Source of the DNA: Tupaia tana
Taxonomy: Eukaryota > Chordata > Mammalia > Scandentia > Tupaiidae
Reading direction: 5' to 3'
DNA: 64,000 bases
Assembly (NCBI GenBank): GCA_026018925.1
Contig: JAKSZU010000003.1
Coordinates: 5,345,867-5,409,866 of the forward strand
In this document: positions 52,889-64,000 of the stretch, in pieces
How the letters are laid out: the number at the start of each line of letters is the position of its first letter
Position numbering within the stretch: position 1 is the first letter of the stretch
Program-made: the position numbers and the translations under genes
The notes under the pieces: model-generated
The model's database searches: none
What the model saw: the letters and a program-made list of their open reading frames with translations, nothing else
What the model was told of the DNA's origin: nothing

Positions 52889-55800
52889 ATGGCCACACAT
52901 GGCCAGTGTCTGCCTCTGGGACAGCTGTAGACCGTGGTGGAGGGAGGGCTCGGGTGGTTCGGCCATTCTGTGCGGCGCTGCCCTGGGCCCGGGGACGTGG
53001 GCCCCACGCCACGGTTACAGGTTTGTTGCAATGAGCTTCCCAGGCCTCAGCCCCTGGATGGCCATGGAGGGAGGTGTCGGGCGAGAGATGCCGACGAGCA
53101 TCTACGCGTAGTTTTGCCTTTTCACTTGTATCGGATGCTAAGATCGCTTACAGGTAACCTAGACACGATGCTGCGTCTGCAGGAGGCGTGAATGGGTTAT
53201 AGAAAACACTCGGCCCTTTTGTAAGAGACCTGAGCACCTGCAGGTGTCGGTATCCAGAGGGTCTGGGTCAGTGCCCCGCGCAGACCGAGGGGAGGTGCCA
53301 GACGGGGAGCTGCTCTGATTCACCGCACACTCCCCTTGTGCGGGAAGGAAACATCACTTTGCAACGACTTAACGACCTGTTTCCTAGTAAACATTAAGAC
53401 ACGCCACAGCGCTCGGACCTGCACTGCGGTTCTCAGTGGGACTATTTCATTCATCTGGTGTGCAGCAAAGGATTGGCAGGCGTGGAAGCCTCCTCCGGGG
53501 CGCCGCTGCTGCGGCTCGGGGTGACTGATGTGGCAGCCTGTGGCAGCAGGCCACCACCTCCGCTGCCCCCGCTGGCGTCCCTGCTCCTCTTCCTCCTGGC
53601 TTCTCAGTCCTAGCCGCTCTGCGAGGCCCGTCTGGAAGAACCGGCTTCTGCCCCAAAGCCTCAGCTCTGCAGCAGTGCCGGCTCCCTGCTTCCCTGAAGG
53701 GCTGTCTGGCATACCTCGCCGCCGTCTTGCCTCTGAGCGGGCTCACACGTTTCTTTCTGTCCCCTTGGCCCGGTTCTGTTACCCCAAGCACAGGAATTAC
53801 GGCTGTGCCTTTTTGGACACCCCACCCAACTCTCAGCCATACAGCGGGTGCCCGGCGACGCCTGTCATCTCACTGATTGAGTTCAGGCCACAGGAGCCTG
53901 GAAGGGCCCTTTGCCATTTCTCAATTGAAAAGTAAACGTCCAACAGGAAGGAAGGACCGCCCACGCCAGCCCCATCATAAAGGTTGCCCGGGCACCCGGA
54001 GGAAACACCACTCCCGCGTCAGCCCCGTGAGTCTGAGGCCCCGCTGGTCTGCCCGTGGCAACCTTAGCGCCACTCTCTCAGCAGGAGGGCTGAGGCCGTG
54101 CAGGCATCCGGCCAGCGGTTGCATTTCCCAAGGACCACTGGACTTGGCCACTCGCAGCCTCACCAGGGCAGGGAGGCACCCTTTGGGGGAGTTTTCAGCA
54201 GTTCAGGCGGGACCGCAGCCCGGAAACACGGGCTGCAGCACGGCCGTGCCCTCGTCCCCCTTGCCAGGTTCTCCAGAGCAGCTCCCGAAGGGCAGGCCGT
54301 GTCAGAGCCCATCTGGCTGGGGTCGGAGGAGGAGGGTGGCCTTGAACTTCGTCAGGGCGTCTAGGGTACTGCCTAGAGCGTGTAGAAGGCCCTGCAGACG
54401 GGCAGGTTGTCTTCTTCACTCCCTCATGGAGGTTCTCCGAGGGCCACAGAGTCTGGCTGCCACTTGCTCTGGGGTGCAGTGTGACCTGGCCGAGGCAGGT
54501 TTCCTCAGGGACCCACACCGCACCTCCGGCTGCCTCGGAGGGCCACCGGGCCAATGCTGGCATGTGGACAGGCCCGGGGGTCGCTGTTGGCCTGCTGTGC
54601 TAACGCGGGCTCCCTGGGAGGCACAGGGCACCCTGGCGGCAGCGTCCCTCCGAACTGGCTTCAGGCCCCAGGCCGCGAGCGCAGTCACTTTGCCGTGCTC
54701 GCACTAAGGTCCTGTGGCCTCTTGCTGTCCCTGAGCCCAGCCGGGGACCCTGCACTTGCTCCTACTCTGCAGGGTGCCCCTGGCTCTGGCCCAGGCCACT
54801 GCACGGTGGAAGAAGGCCCCAGGCGTGCACACTTCCCCGACAGCACCATTAGCTGTGGCTGAAACTTGTCGGAGTCATGCTCGGAATATTAAAGAACGAG
54901 GAGAAGAAAGGAAGAGGGGGGAGGAGGCCGCGGGGGAGGGCGAAGTAGAACAAAGGCCCTCAGCTCCCACCGCCTGGCCTGCCGGGGAGGCGGCGAGCTG
55001 CTGTCGGGGATGCGTGGGCGGCCCTAGCAGGCCATGGGCTGGCTCCAGGTTGGGCCCACCCCTCTAAGGTCCCTGGGGGCTGGTGCTCCGTGTGCACAGG
55101 GTGGGCTCCACTTCTGCCCCAGTGCACGCCAGGCTGCGTCTGCTCTGCCATGGCCTGGGGTGGCACCCGTGGCTCCCACCTGTCTGTAGGGCACTCAGAC
55201 CCCAGGGAGGCTCACTCTGTTGGTCCGCAGGCCGAGAGGGGCCAGGGCCAGCCGTGGCGTCTGCTCAGCCTCTGCTCAGCCACTCGAAGCTCTCTCCGGG
55301 CAGAGCCACCCAGTGGAGGTGTCCTGTTTAACAGTTCAGGTCCGTTTCACTGATGGTTCAGCTGAGGCCCAGAGGGTGTGTGAGCAGCCCTTGTCAGCCT
55401 GAGCTCGAGTTTGCTACCGAACATCTCAGGAAAGGAACTGAGTGAGGCCCAGCCCCCTCCAAGGTGTCCCCAGCCCCGGCACGGCGTCCAGTCCCCGCCC
55501 TCGGCGAGCCACAAGTACTCATGTGAGCAAGCCCACGGAGTGGGGGCTCGGAGTGGGGGCTGGCCCTCTTCGGGGGTCTCACAAAATAACCCCCACCAGC
55601 CTGTTTTGCCTTACACTTCCCAGGAGGCTAGTATTTTACCACCTGACTCCCTGGGGAGGACTAGGAAGGAAGGCTGGTGAGGGCGGGAGGCGGAGGGGAC
55701 AGACTTCCTGGCTCTGTGTCCCCTCAGGCAGCAGGTTGGAGCTGTGACGAGGAGGAACAGGTGCCCGTTGCTTTAATTTACACAGCACAGTCACTGGCTG

Positions 55801-56925
55801 TGCCCAGCTGCAGGCTCTGTGCCCAGGGACACACCCTACCCCACTGTTATGTCACCGTGGCAGCCCCACCAGGTGTCACGTAAATGTCACATTACCCTTG
55901 GCAGGACTTCTCAGATAGCACATCGGAAACTTGGCCGTGGGAGGGCAGGAATGCCTGACGCTTCCCTGGATGCCCGCCTGCCCCGGGCCCGCTGACCCAC
56001 TCCGTCTTGTGACCGCATCCCGGCACCCACGCCCAGGAGGGACGGCCCGCTCTAGGACGTGCTAGGGCAGGCGGCTCCCGACTAAGAGGGGCCAGGGCGT
56101 CCCTGGGAAGTCTCAGCAGCAGTGCACCAGCGTCCTTGCCCCGCCCTGGGCAAGGGGCAGGCGGGCCGGCTGCACAGCCAAAGCGCTGCTGTCACCACAG
56201 GGATGGAAGCCGTAGGCCCGGAGATGGCGTCTCTGGGGAGAAGCAGAGCAGTACCAAGCTCAGAGGGCGTGTTAGAATAAAGCACTTTGCATGTGCGTGT
56301 CTGTGCATAGCTCTGCACGGGTGGACGGGCGGACAGCGGATGGTGTGCGTGTGGGGGGACAGCACTCAGCTGACACGTGCAGCATAGGGACCTTGGGGAC
56401 TCTATGGTGAAGTAAGCCCACCACAAAGGACTGCACGGTTCCACTGACACAGGTCCTGAGAGGTCGTGCGCATGGAGGTGGATGGGCAGTGGTGGGCGGC
56501 GGCGGTAGCAGGCGGCGGTGGTAGCGGCAGGGAGCTCGTGTTTGGGGAGGACAGGGTTTGGCTGAGGAGGATGAAGTCCTAGAGATGGTGTCGTGGCTGC
56601 ACGTCGGTGCCCTTAGTGCCCCTGAGCTGTAGGCTCAGAAACAGTTCAAGGCCTGACTTCGTGGCATGTGGGTAGCACACTGCTCAGTGACGTCAGATCC
56701 ATGGAGGAGGTCACAGGTTTGGTCCTCCGGGTGACCTGTACAAGCCAGCGTCACCCTTCTGTGATCCTGGCTGGCTAAGACGGAGGGGCTGGGGGTCACA
56801 GTCTGAGACCTGTTGAATGTGTTTTTCTCTCTCACCACTCTTAAACTTTTAAAAAGCTCAAATGGGTAAATTTTAGTTATGTGCCTTATTACAAAACTTA
56901 AAATAAATTTTACAAAAGATCAGAC
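52889..56925. other. Single-copy GC-rich sequence, longest repeat-poor stretch
   Basis: About 4 kb without a clear interspersed repeat. ORFs 53447-53791 and 53320-53712 (minus), 53877-54707 (276 aa, plus) and 54195-54563 (minus) overlap on opposite strands; none shows a domain. A purine-rich run lies at 54895-54950. If an exon of an unrecognised gene exists in the window, this is the most likely place. Confidence 0.4.
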
Positions 56926-56929
56926 AGGA

Positions 56930-57175
56930 TTTTTTTTTTCTTTTCATTTTTGAGAGGGAGCAAGGGAGAGGGAGAGGCAGGCGGAGATCAGTATTCCTGA
57001 CGGGGTCTCGCTGTGTCAGAACCCTCCTGCCCCGGCTCCCAGTGAGCCGGAATTACAGGCACATGCAGTGTGCCTGGCATGTCTGGGTTGGCCTGGGAAC
57101 TGAACCCAGGCCTTTCATGTGGCTTCCAGCCTCCTGAGCAGTAGCACTACCTCTATGCCACCATGGCTGGCCCGA
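56930..57175 (-). mobile_element. SINE, family D, with Alu/7SL-like segment
   Basis: T-rich start, A/G-rich stretch, 'gacggggtctcgctgtgtca' (56999-57018) and 'gtgagccggaattacaggcac' (57043-57063), which read like the antisense of a 7SL-derived SINE with an internal deletion. Then a segment with 'gaactgaacccaggcc' and the head 'cactacctctatgccaccatggctgg' follows, perhaps tRNA-derived. A composite SINE is possible. Confidence 0.55.
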
Positions 57176-57329
57176 GATTATAGACAGTTTTGACCAACAA
57201 ATTAGTTTATTCATTGCCTTGGTCTGCTCCGACTGCAGTATCAGAACACCAGGGGCTGGGGACTCGCAAACAGTGGTCAGTTATCACTGGCCGTTCTGGG
57301 GCTGGAAGTCCAAGGCCGAGGTGCTGGCA

Positions 57330-57492
57330 GGTCCGCTGTCTGCCCTGGGCCCACTGACTGCCCTGGGCCCCGCTTTCTGCCCGGGGGCCCGCTGTCTGCC
57401 CTGGGGCCCGCTGTCTGCGGTGGGGGGGGGGGGTGCCGCTGTCTGCCGGGGGCCCGCTGTCTGCCCGGGGACCCGCTGTCTGCACAGGGCCC
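57330..57492. repeat. Short GC-rich tandem repeat, CCCGCTGTCTGCC unit
   Basis: About nine copies of a 15-18-bp unit, interrupted by a run of about 12 G at 57421-57432. Confidence 0.88.
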
Positions 57493-57689
57493 ACCCCGTG
57501 TCTGGAGGCAGCTTCTCACTATGTCCTCAAATGGTGGAAGGGGGTACAGGGCATCTCTGGGTCTCTTTCATAAAGACACCATCCTGTTCATTGAGGCTCC
57601 GCCCTGTGACCCAGCGAGCTCCCAGTAGCCCCACACCCAGATACTGTCACCTAGAAACTGGGTTTCTTCCCCTTGTTTCTTTAAGTGTT

Positions 57690-57890
57690 ATAACTTCTTC
57701 CATGAATGAAAGAGAGAAAGACCCTCCAGCACGGTCTCAACGCCACGCTCCACCCCACCCAGCCCAGATCATGGCAAACATGTCCCTGGAGTACTCAGGG
57801 AGGGCTCGGGATGCAAACCCAGAACCTCTCCGCGGGGGCCAGCCTCGCAGAGTGTCGCGTTTCGCCGTCACACTATCTGGCCCCACTTGG
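57690..57890 (-). mobile_element. SINE, family B
   Basis: 'ttataacttcttccatgaatgaaagagag' opening, 'gctcgggatgcaaacccag' over a reversed B box (sense CTGGGTTTGCATCCC), head 'cgtcacactatctggccc'. Related to 3484 and 8726. Confidence 0.55.
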
Positions 57891-58042
57891 GTCTCAGTGT
57901 TGCCTTCTTGGGGGGTCACAAGTGCCAGACCGTCACATTCAGAACATTTTACTAACATATTTCCTGGGTATTCGTACATATTTGTATACAGAGCGTATAG
58001 GTTTCCATAAAATCAAAACATGATTTTTAAAAACAACACACT

Positions 58043-58293
58043 GGACCAGCAGTTAGTGTAATGGCTACATCGCTGGACTCCCATGTAGCTGACCACAGTT
58101 CGAGTCCCGGACCCGGTGGCTTAAACTCACGCTGGGCGCGTGTGCGTGCGTGCCCAAGATCCTGAGAGGGAAATGGAGGAGAAGGAATTACAGTGTGGCC
58201 ATCCCCCTGGGGGGTGATCTCTCGCTTTCTGTCTCTCTGACTTTCTGGCAAGGGCACGTGCCCTATAGCAAAAAAACTAAAACAAAACAAAAA
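58043..58293 (+). mobile_element. SINE, family A1
   Basis: Head 'ggaccagcagttagtgtaatgg', B box 'gttcgagtcc', body, CT tract, 'gccctatagcaaaaaaac' and an A/C-rich tail. The target repeat is weak. Confidence 0.9.
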
Positions 58294-59158
58294 CACCGGC
58301 GCAAGCTCTCCAGGTGATGCCGTCGCACAGAGCAGAGAGCGCTTGCGAAGGCCAAGGTCCAGGGAGCTCGTGGGACGAGCAGAGGACGGGCTCCACTCCC
58401 CCGAAGGTGCTCTAGGGCGAGCAGCCGCGAGCAGGGCCTTGCCCTTTCCCCTTTGCTCTGGGCTCCCACGAGCCCCTCAGCCCCGGGGTGCCCTGTGTCT
58501 GGGCTCTGTGGGTCCTGGGTCTGCCCTGGCAGCAGGATGTCCTCTGGCTTCTCTGTGTGCTCCACCAAGACCCCCCGTGGAGAAGACAGAAACTCACCAA
58601 CTCGCCAAAGCCCGGGTCCTAATAATCCCTCCCTCGGGAGTGTCATGGTGAGCAGGTCTACCCAGAGGCGCTGACAGCGAGGTGGGGCAAGCCTGTCTGC
58701 CCAGGGTTCCCTCAGCCGCTCCCTGCCCACCCAGGGCCTTCTTCCCAGCTCCTAGCCCCACCTCCTAGCTCTCCAGTACCCTCCTTCCCAGCAGCAGGGG
58801 TGGGTGCATGCTGGCTGCTGCAGGGGCCTGTCCTCCGGAAGGGCCCCGATGACCGATGACCGTGCCCAGCCCATGGGGCTGAGGGCTCCAGAGCGGAGGC
58901 CTCACCCCTCCACCCACTCACAGCGGCTCCTCTCTGTCTCCTGAGCTGACCTCTGGGCCAAAGGGAGCAGGATTCCAGCTGCTATTTTTATCTGAGCAGG
59001 CCTGGGGCCCAGGGCCCGCTTGTACTGTAATGCGGAAGCTGTCCTGCAGAGATGCCTGGGCAGACCCACCCACCTCCTTCCAGGCCCGGGAACTAGCGCA
59101 GGTCCTGTGAGCCCCCACTGCGGAGACAAGCCCCTCGCCGCATGCTGGGGCGCCTTCC
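58294..59158. other. Single-copy GC-rich sequence
   Basis: ORFs 58263-58730 (minus) and 58343-58651 (plus) overlap; the first starts in the SINE tail. No exon recognised. Confidence 0.4.
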
Positions 59159-59159
59159 A

Positions 59160-60195
59160 GTGAAGTCAGGCTTAGTGAGGCATAGTTTACGTCCGGTGGA
59201 ATGGGCCCACTTCAGGGAGTACTGCGAGTTTTGACAACATCCGAGTTGTGTAGCCACCGCCACTGAGACACAGAGCAGCTCTGTCACCCTGGAATTCCTG
59301 TGGCCCCTGAGAGTCACCTCCTCCTCTGTCCTCAACAAACGCTGATCTTCTGTCTGACCCCTGCAGTCTTGCCTTTTCTAGAATGTCAGATGAATGGAAA
59401 TGCAGTGGATAGATAGCCTGGGGCCTGGCTTCTTTCACCTAGCGAATGCATCTTTGCGTCGCCCATGCTGTCGTTGGCGTCAGCAGCTCTTTTCATGGCT
59501 GGGCCGCCTTCTCCTGTCAGCTGACTGCTGGGCCGCCTTCTCCTGTCAGCTGACTGGTTCATCCAGTGCCGAAGGGGCATGGGAGCTGGACCCCGTCAGG
59601 GACAGCTGTGATAAAGCCACTGTGAACTTTCGAATTCGGGTTTTTGTGTGAACATGGTTTTCATGTCTTCTGCAAGCAGCGTTGCAGGATTGTCTGGGAA
59701 ATGTAGGTTTCACATCCACGAGAAACTGTCAAACTTTCTCCTGAAATGGCTTCTTTGCCACTGGTGACTACAAGGGTTCTCGCTGCTCCAAATCCTCACC
59801 AGCACTTAGTATTGTCGGTTTTTTCTTGATGTCAGCTAGTCTGGCCAATGTGTGGTAGCTTCTCATTCTTCTAATTCGCACATTCCTAGTGATTAATGAT
59901 GTCGAACACCTTGTCAGGTGCTTATTGGTCATCTGTTTATATTCTTTGGTGAGTATCTGTTCAGATCTTCTCTCTGCTTTTTTTTTATCGTGTGTTGGTT
60001 TTCCCCCTTATTATTGGTTGTTGAGGGCTCTTTATTCTGCAACAAGTCCCTTACCACCTATTTGTTTTGCAATATGTTCTCCCTGCTGCTTGTCCTGTTT
60101 TATTATTTTAACAGTGTTATTTGAAAAACTAAAGTTTTAATTTGACAAAGTCTGGTTTATCCATTTGCTCTTTTGGGCCGTGCTTGTTGGGCCCT
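59160..60195 (-). mobile_element. L1 LINE 3' end (old), antisense
   Basis: Text such as 'ggctgggccgcc...gttcatccagtgcc', 'ctccaaatcctcaccagcacttagtattg', 'gtgattaatgatgtcgaacaccttgtcaggtgcttattggtcatctg' and 'agttttaatttgacaaagtctggtttatccatttgctc' follows the antisense of a mammalian L1M-type 3' region. A perfect 29-bp tandem duplication occurs at 59499-59527 and 59528-59556. Small ORFs (59889-60140) are meaningless. Confidence 0.85.
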
Positions 60196-60935
60196 GGTTG
60201 AACAAAGGTGAACAGAAGCCCTGCAGGTATTTCTCGAGCAGGGACTGAGAGCCAGGCCCCTGCGGGCCGGAGGACGGGGAAGTGAGCCCCATCACCGCCC
60301 ATGTTTATGAGGGAAACAAGATGACAAAGATGCACCCCTCTTCTTAATGGTGCAGTGTGCAAAGTGCCACTGGGCGTGAGTCACTCCAGGAACCAGTGAA
60401 GGTTTATAAAAAACAGACTTGGCCGATGGTAGGTGCTGAAGCCGAGGAGTGAATCAGAAGATAAATGGAAAAAACCCGCTCCACTAAGCACAGTGTCCCG
60501 ATATCATTTTTCACACACCAGTTTTAGAAACCGGTGAGGCAAGCACCTAGAGAAAATTACATAGAGGCAGAGCGCGCCACCGCGGGACGAGCGCGTCCGA
60601 GGGGCCCGGCCCTGTCCTTCCTGCCCTGCTAGCAGAGCACCTGCTCCTGGGCCAGCCTTCAGCAAGTCGTCCAGACTCACAAGGTTCCAGGTAGAAATGA
60701 CGAGTAAAACGGGGAGGCTGGGTCTCAGAGAGAGTGGCCGAGTAGAGGAGGAAGGTGGAAGCAGGCAGGCGACTCCTTGACCCTCCGTCGTGCAGCTCGG
60801 GCTGAGTCCCCATGAGCCAGGCCCTCAGGGTGGCCGTCCCCCACCAGACACAGGAAGCGTTCAACTCCAGGCTTCTCAGAAAGCTGCCTCTGCCCCGGTC
60901 CTCTGGGGTCGAGCTGTCATCTCTGTTAAAAACAC
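60196..60935. other. Single-copy sequence
   Basis: No repeat recognised; ORF 60547-60864 (minus) has no domain. Confidence 0.35.
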
Positions 60936-60940
60936 AAAGA

Positions 60941-61440
60941 GGGGTTAGCAGGTGGTGTGGTAGTTAAGGCAGTAGACTCTCGCATGGCTGACCACGGTTC
61001 AAGTCCCAGACCTGGCAGCTTGAAAATTACACCAGGCAGGGAACCAGCAGTTAGCATAATGGCTATGTCGCTGGACTCCCAAGTAGTCGACCGCAGTTCG
61101 CATCCCAGACCCGGTGGCTTAAAACTCACGCTGGGCGCGTGTGCGTGCATGCCCAAGATCCCAAGAGGAGAATGGAGAAAAAGGGATTGTGGTGTGACCA
61201 TCCCCCTTGGGGGGTGATTTCTCGCTTTCTGTCTCTCTGTCTCTCTCTGTCTGTCTGGCGAGCACACGCGCCCTATAGCGAAAACCTCTCAAAAAAAAAA
61301 AAAAATTACACCAGGCACATGTATGTGCATTCCCAAAATCTGGAGAGGAGAGTGGAGGAGAAGGGATTGTGGTGTGGCCATTATCCCTATCACTGTCCCT
61401 ACCCCACCAGGGAGCATACACATCCTATGAAAAAAAAAAA
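60941..61440 (+). mobile_element. SINE, family A2, split by a younger SINE
   Basis: Left part 60941-61038 (head 'ggttagcaggtggtgtggtagttaagg', B box 'gttcaagtccc') and right part about 61302-61440 ('aattacaccaggcacatgtatgtgcattcccaaaatc', tail A run). Together they are one copy interrupted at the 'aaaattacaccaggca' site. Confidence 0.9.
61039..61301 (+). mobile_element. SINE, family A1, nested, with 16-bp target duplication
   Basis: Inserted into the older SINE. AAAATTACACCAGGCA is present at 61023-61038 and 61302-61317. It gives the relative age: A1 was active after A2. Confidence 0.95.
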
Positions 61441-63420
61441 AAACTTTTAAGAAAAAAGAAAAAATTCAGGTAAGTCGTTGCTGTTGAGGGCAGAGTGAAC
61501 CTAAGGTTTGCGACCCTGGGTCATTCTGGAAAGGGTGCAGCCAATTCACTTGCTCCCACGAGACCCTCGGTCCTGGTCTCTGCAGCGTCCCTCCCTCTGC
61601 CTGCCGCCCTTGCAGAGAGCCTCGCCGCTAATTACTGGAGGCAGGAAACCTGTGAAGCCCTCCACGTGAAAGAGGAGAGCCGAGAGCTCGGAACCGCCCC
61701 ACAGAACAGCTCTGACGCTGCGGCCTGGACACCCAGCCCCGAGCTCCCCGGCCCCTCACACCCCCAGGGCTGGTGGGTGGCGTGGGTCCAGCAGAGCCCC
61801 GTCCAGCAGTCCAGCCAGCTGCAGCCCGCACCTGTGAAGGGAGTGCCCACGCCCGGCTGCCAGCCACCACCCGGTCACCAAGGAGGCCCAGCAGGAGGGA
61901 GGGCCAGGCAGAGTGACTCTCACTCAGGGTCTTCTCATGCCCTGGCCTCGGCTTCCTCTTCCTGCTTGGCCAACATGGAGATTGGGATCGGGGCTCCTAC
62001 GGTCCCTGTCCCACATCATCCACACCCCACCGTGCCTGGGAGCGTAGGGTGTTCGTGTTTCCCTGGAGAGCTGTACACCTGGAAATGGCCCAGGACACAT
62101 GTCGGGAAGGAGATGGTGGCCCAGAGCCCCCTCGGCCCTTATCACCCGTGTTCAGGGCATGGAGGCTGCAGTGGTCTGAGGGAGACCCCAGGGTCAGGCA
62201 AAACCAGCCAGGAATGAGCCTCGGTGGGGCAGTGGGGGCACAGCTGGAGGGGTCACAGATGAGCCGTGGGCCCCAGGTCCGTGTGGGCCGGGGCCTCCTC
62301 CTGGGTTCTGATCAGGTTCAATGAGCCGGACTGCAGAAAGGCAGGAGACTCTCCAGGCGCACTCTCAGGTTTTAGAACGCATGCTCGAAACCTTAGCGTG
62401 GCGGTCCCTTCAGGCGTGGCCTGCAGGCGTGGCCTGCTGTGGGTGTCACTGACTTTCCACTAACCCTCAGCCCTGTTTTCTCCTATGAAGGGTCCCTCGG
62501 AGATGTCTGAGTTTGGGGGTTCAGACAGCAGGACAGGCACAGCCGCTGTTGGAAGCTGAAACAGCGGGGTCGGGACCCCCAGGAATGAGGAACGATGAGA
62601 TGTCGAGACCCTGGAATTCGCATTCCTTGAACCTCGCTTTGGGGGGATTAGAACCGCCCTGGAGTGGTTTCAGAAAGAGTAATGGTGTGGCCTTGCCTTA
62701 TCTATCGATGTCATCGGATTATCCGAGGGTCCCGAGGCCCCAAAAGTTTAAGAACCACCCCCCCCCGCGCCAGTTTTGGGGCAGTTTTCCAAGTAGCTAC
62801 AGTGGTAACGAAGCGGCCAATGCCCAGGACTCCAGGAGGGGCTGGAGAGGGCAGGGAGTGTCCGGGGTGCCGGCGTTTGCAGGGCGCCCTGCCCTGGCGG
62901 ACGTCTGCAGGCCGGAGCTCTGCCGTGCGGACTTCTCAGGGAGAGGCGTGTTTGCAGGGCCAGGGGGCCACTCGGCCACCGCTGAGTCCCGTTGGCAGGG
63001 CTGACTCCAAGTTTACCCTCAAACCAGACCTGCCATTTCCAGCAGAGCCATCCTGTGCGTGCTGGACAGGCTGCGTGGCCAGGGCTGTTTGCCTGGACGA
63101 CACGATGGTTAGAAACAGGAATCGAGGTTATTCTGCTCTGAATTTGCATTGGAATCTAGTCCTGAGCTAAGACCATGTCTGAGCAGGGCAGTGTGCCTGG
63201 GGGCCCTGTCCTGTGCCCCGTGCCCCTGGACACCTTGGCACTAGCTCTGGGCTGGGGAACCCCACGTGTCTCCTACTGAGCTGTGCCCCTCCCTCATTTC
63301 CTTCGGGAAAGTGACAGTCACCACCTTGATCTGGGAGCCACCTAGGAGCCACCTCAGCTCCTCGCCTCCCTCGAACTCCAGTGTGTCTGATCATGGTCTC
63401 CCACCCCAGCCCACTGTGCA
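61441..63420. other. Single-copy GC-rich sequence
   Basis: The 240-aa frame 61495-62217 and the frames 62513-63004 and 62664-63170 show no domain. A possible hAT-type remnant lies at 62594-62765 ('aaaagtttaagaaccacc'). Confidence 0.4.
62594..62765. repeat. Possible hAT-type DNA transposon remnant
   Basis: 'ggaattcgcattccttgaacctcgc' to 'ccccaaaagtttaagaaccacc' resembles the ends of old MER-type hAT elements. A run of about 9 C follows. Confidence 0.35.
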
Positions 63421-63423
63421 ACC

Positions 63424-63444
63424 GGGGGGGGGGGGGGGGGCGGG
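63424..63444. repeat. Poly-G tract
   Basis: About 18 G then CGGG. Candidate quadruplex and assembly-error site. Confidence 0.85.
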
Positions 63445-64000
63445 ATGGCCGTGCTGAAGGAGCCCAGGTGGGGGGAGGATGGCCGCCAGGCAGCCCAGGG
63501 CAGGCGTGCCTCTGACTTCAGACCCGTGTCACCCAGGGTGAATGTGTGCTCCTCCCTGTCCCCTACACATGCAGCCACCCCCGAAGCCCACACAGGGAAG
63601 GCATACTGAGACCCAGTGACGGCCGCTGCCCACCTGAGCTGGGGCTGGGCTGACACGCCACCTCACAGGTGTGCATCCCGTCAGGTCACCACGACTCAGC
63701 AGCGGTGCTTCCCTGGTGGGGACGCTCCTGACCCTCTCCCACCAGCGGCTTACTCTACACAGCACGGCCATCCTGCTGCCTTGGTGGCTCTGCACGCACT
63801 CTGACCAGAGGGGCCTGGGTTATTTTTCCTGAAGCAGTGCTACGTGAGGAAGTCCCTTGCTTGTAGAGGGGCTGACGGCTCCTGCCCTCCCTTCCCGCAG
63901 CGTAGCCTCTAGCTTCTACTAGAAATGCACATTTGCTGCTGTCTTTCACCGAGCCAAGTTTCTAGGGTTCTGTGGGGGTCAGTGGAGCAGAGCTCTGCCC
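63445..64000. other. Single-copy sequence to window end
   Basis: No repeat or exon recognised. Confidence 0.35.

Noticed and set aside
53877..54707. 276-codon plus ORF as an exon
   Set aside because: GC-driven, with overlapping antisense ORFs of similar openness; no domain seen. A protein search could overturn this.

Overview
This is GC-rich, repeat-dense nuclear DNA from a placental mammal. It carries many tRNA-headed SINEs with A-tails and target-site duplications, antisense remnants of L1 3' ends, old MIR pieces, a young betaretrovirus-like LTR element and many minisatellites. No open reading frame has convincing protein-family content, codon structure or splice context. I therefore annotate no protein-coding gene; the window reads as intergenic or deep intronic sequence, and the density of GC-rich minisatellites suggests a subtelomeric position (inference). 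The species cannot be fixed from sequence alone. The dominant SINE does not match the carnivore, horse, bat, hedgehog, shrew, rabbit or Afrotherian families I can recall. One SINE near 57.0 kb has a stretch resembling a 7SL/Alu-type SINE, which would fit Euarchontoglires (a tree shrew is one possibility), with low confidence.

Layout. 0-2.5 kb: a truncated SINE, then a complete minus-strand LTR element of 1,962 bp (543-2504). It has two 731-bp LTRs about 1% diverged, a perfect 6-bp target duplication, a tRNA-Lys3-type primer binding site, a polypurine tract and a tandem leader repeat. It also holds a two-module element matching the constitutive RNA transport element of type D retroviruses. All of gag, pro, pol and nearly all of env are gone. 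2.5-16 kb: single-copy GC-rich sequence with scattered SINEs, a MIR and an unusual repeat cluster at 10.3-11.0 kb. 16-35 kb: a 44-46-bp minisatellite, a SINE with a (TC)n tract, a 1-kb antisense L1 end (19.9-20.9 kb), several SINEs with clear target duplications, and a 109-bp duplicated segment at 32.4/33.1 kb. 36-43 kb: three large arrays, namely a 69-bp higher-order minisatellite, a 55-bp polypyrimidine minisatellite and a 540-bp CA-rich tract. 44-53 kb: three SINE families, copies of a short inverted-repeat element, and 46-bp and 44-bp minisatellites. 53-64 kb: single-copy sequence, an Alu-like SINE, a 1-kb L1 3' end (59.2-60.2 kb) and a SINE nested inside another SINE (61.0-61.4 kb).

The most notable object is the LTR element. 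It has kept essentially every cis-acting signal of a retroviral genome while losing all coding capacity, and it is young. That is the signature of a non-autonomous element copied in trans by a helper virus or endogenous relative.
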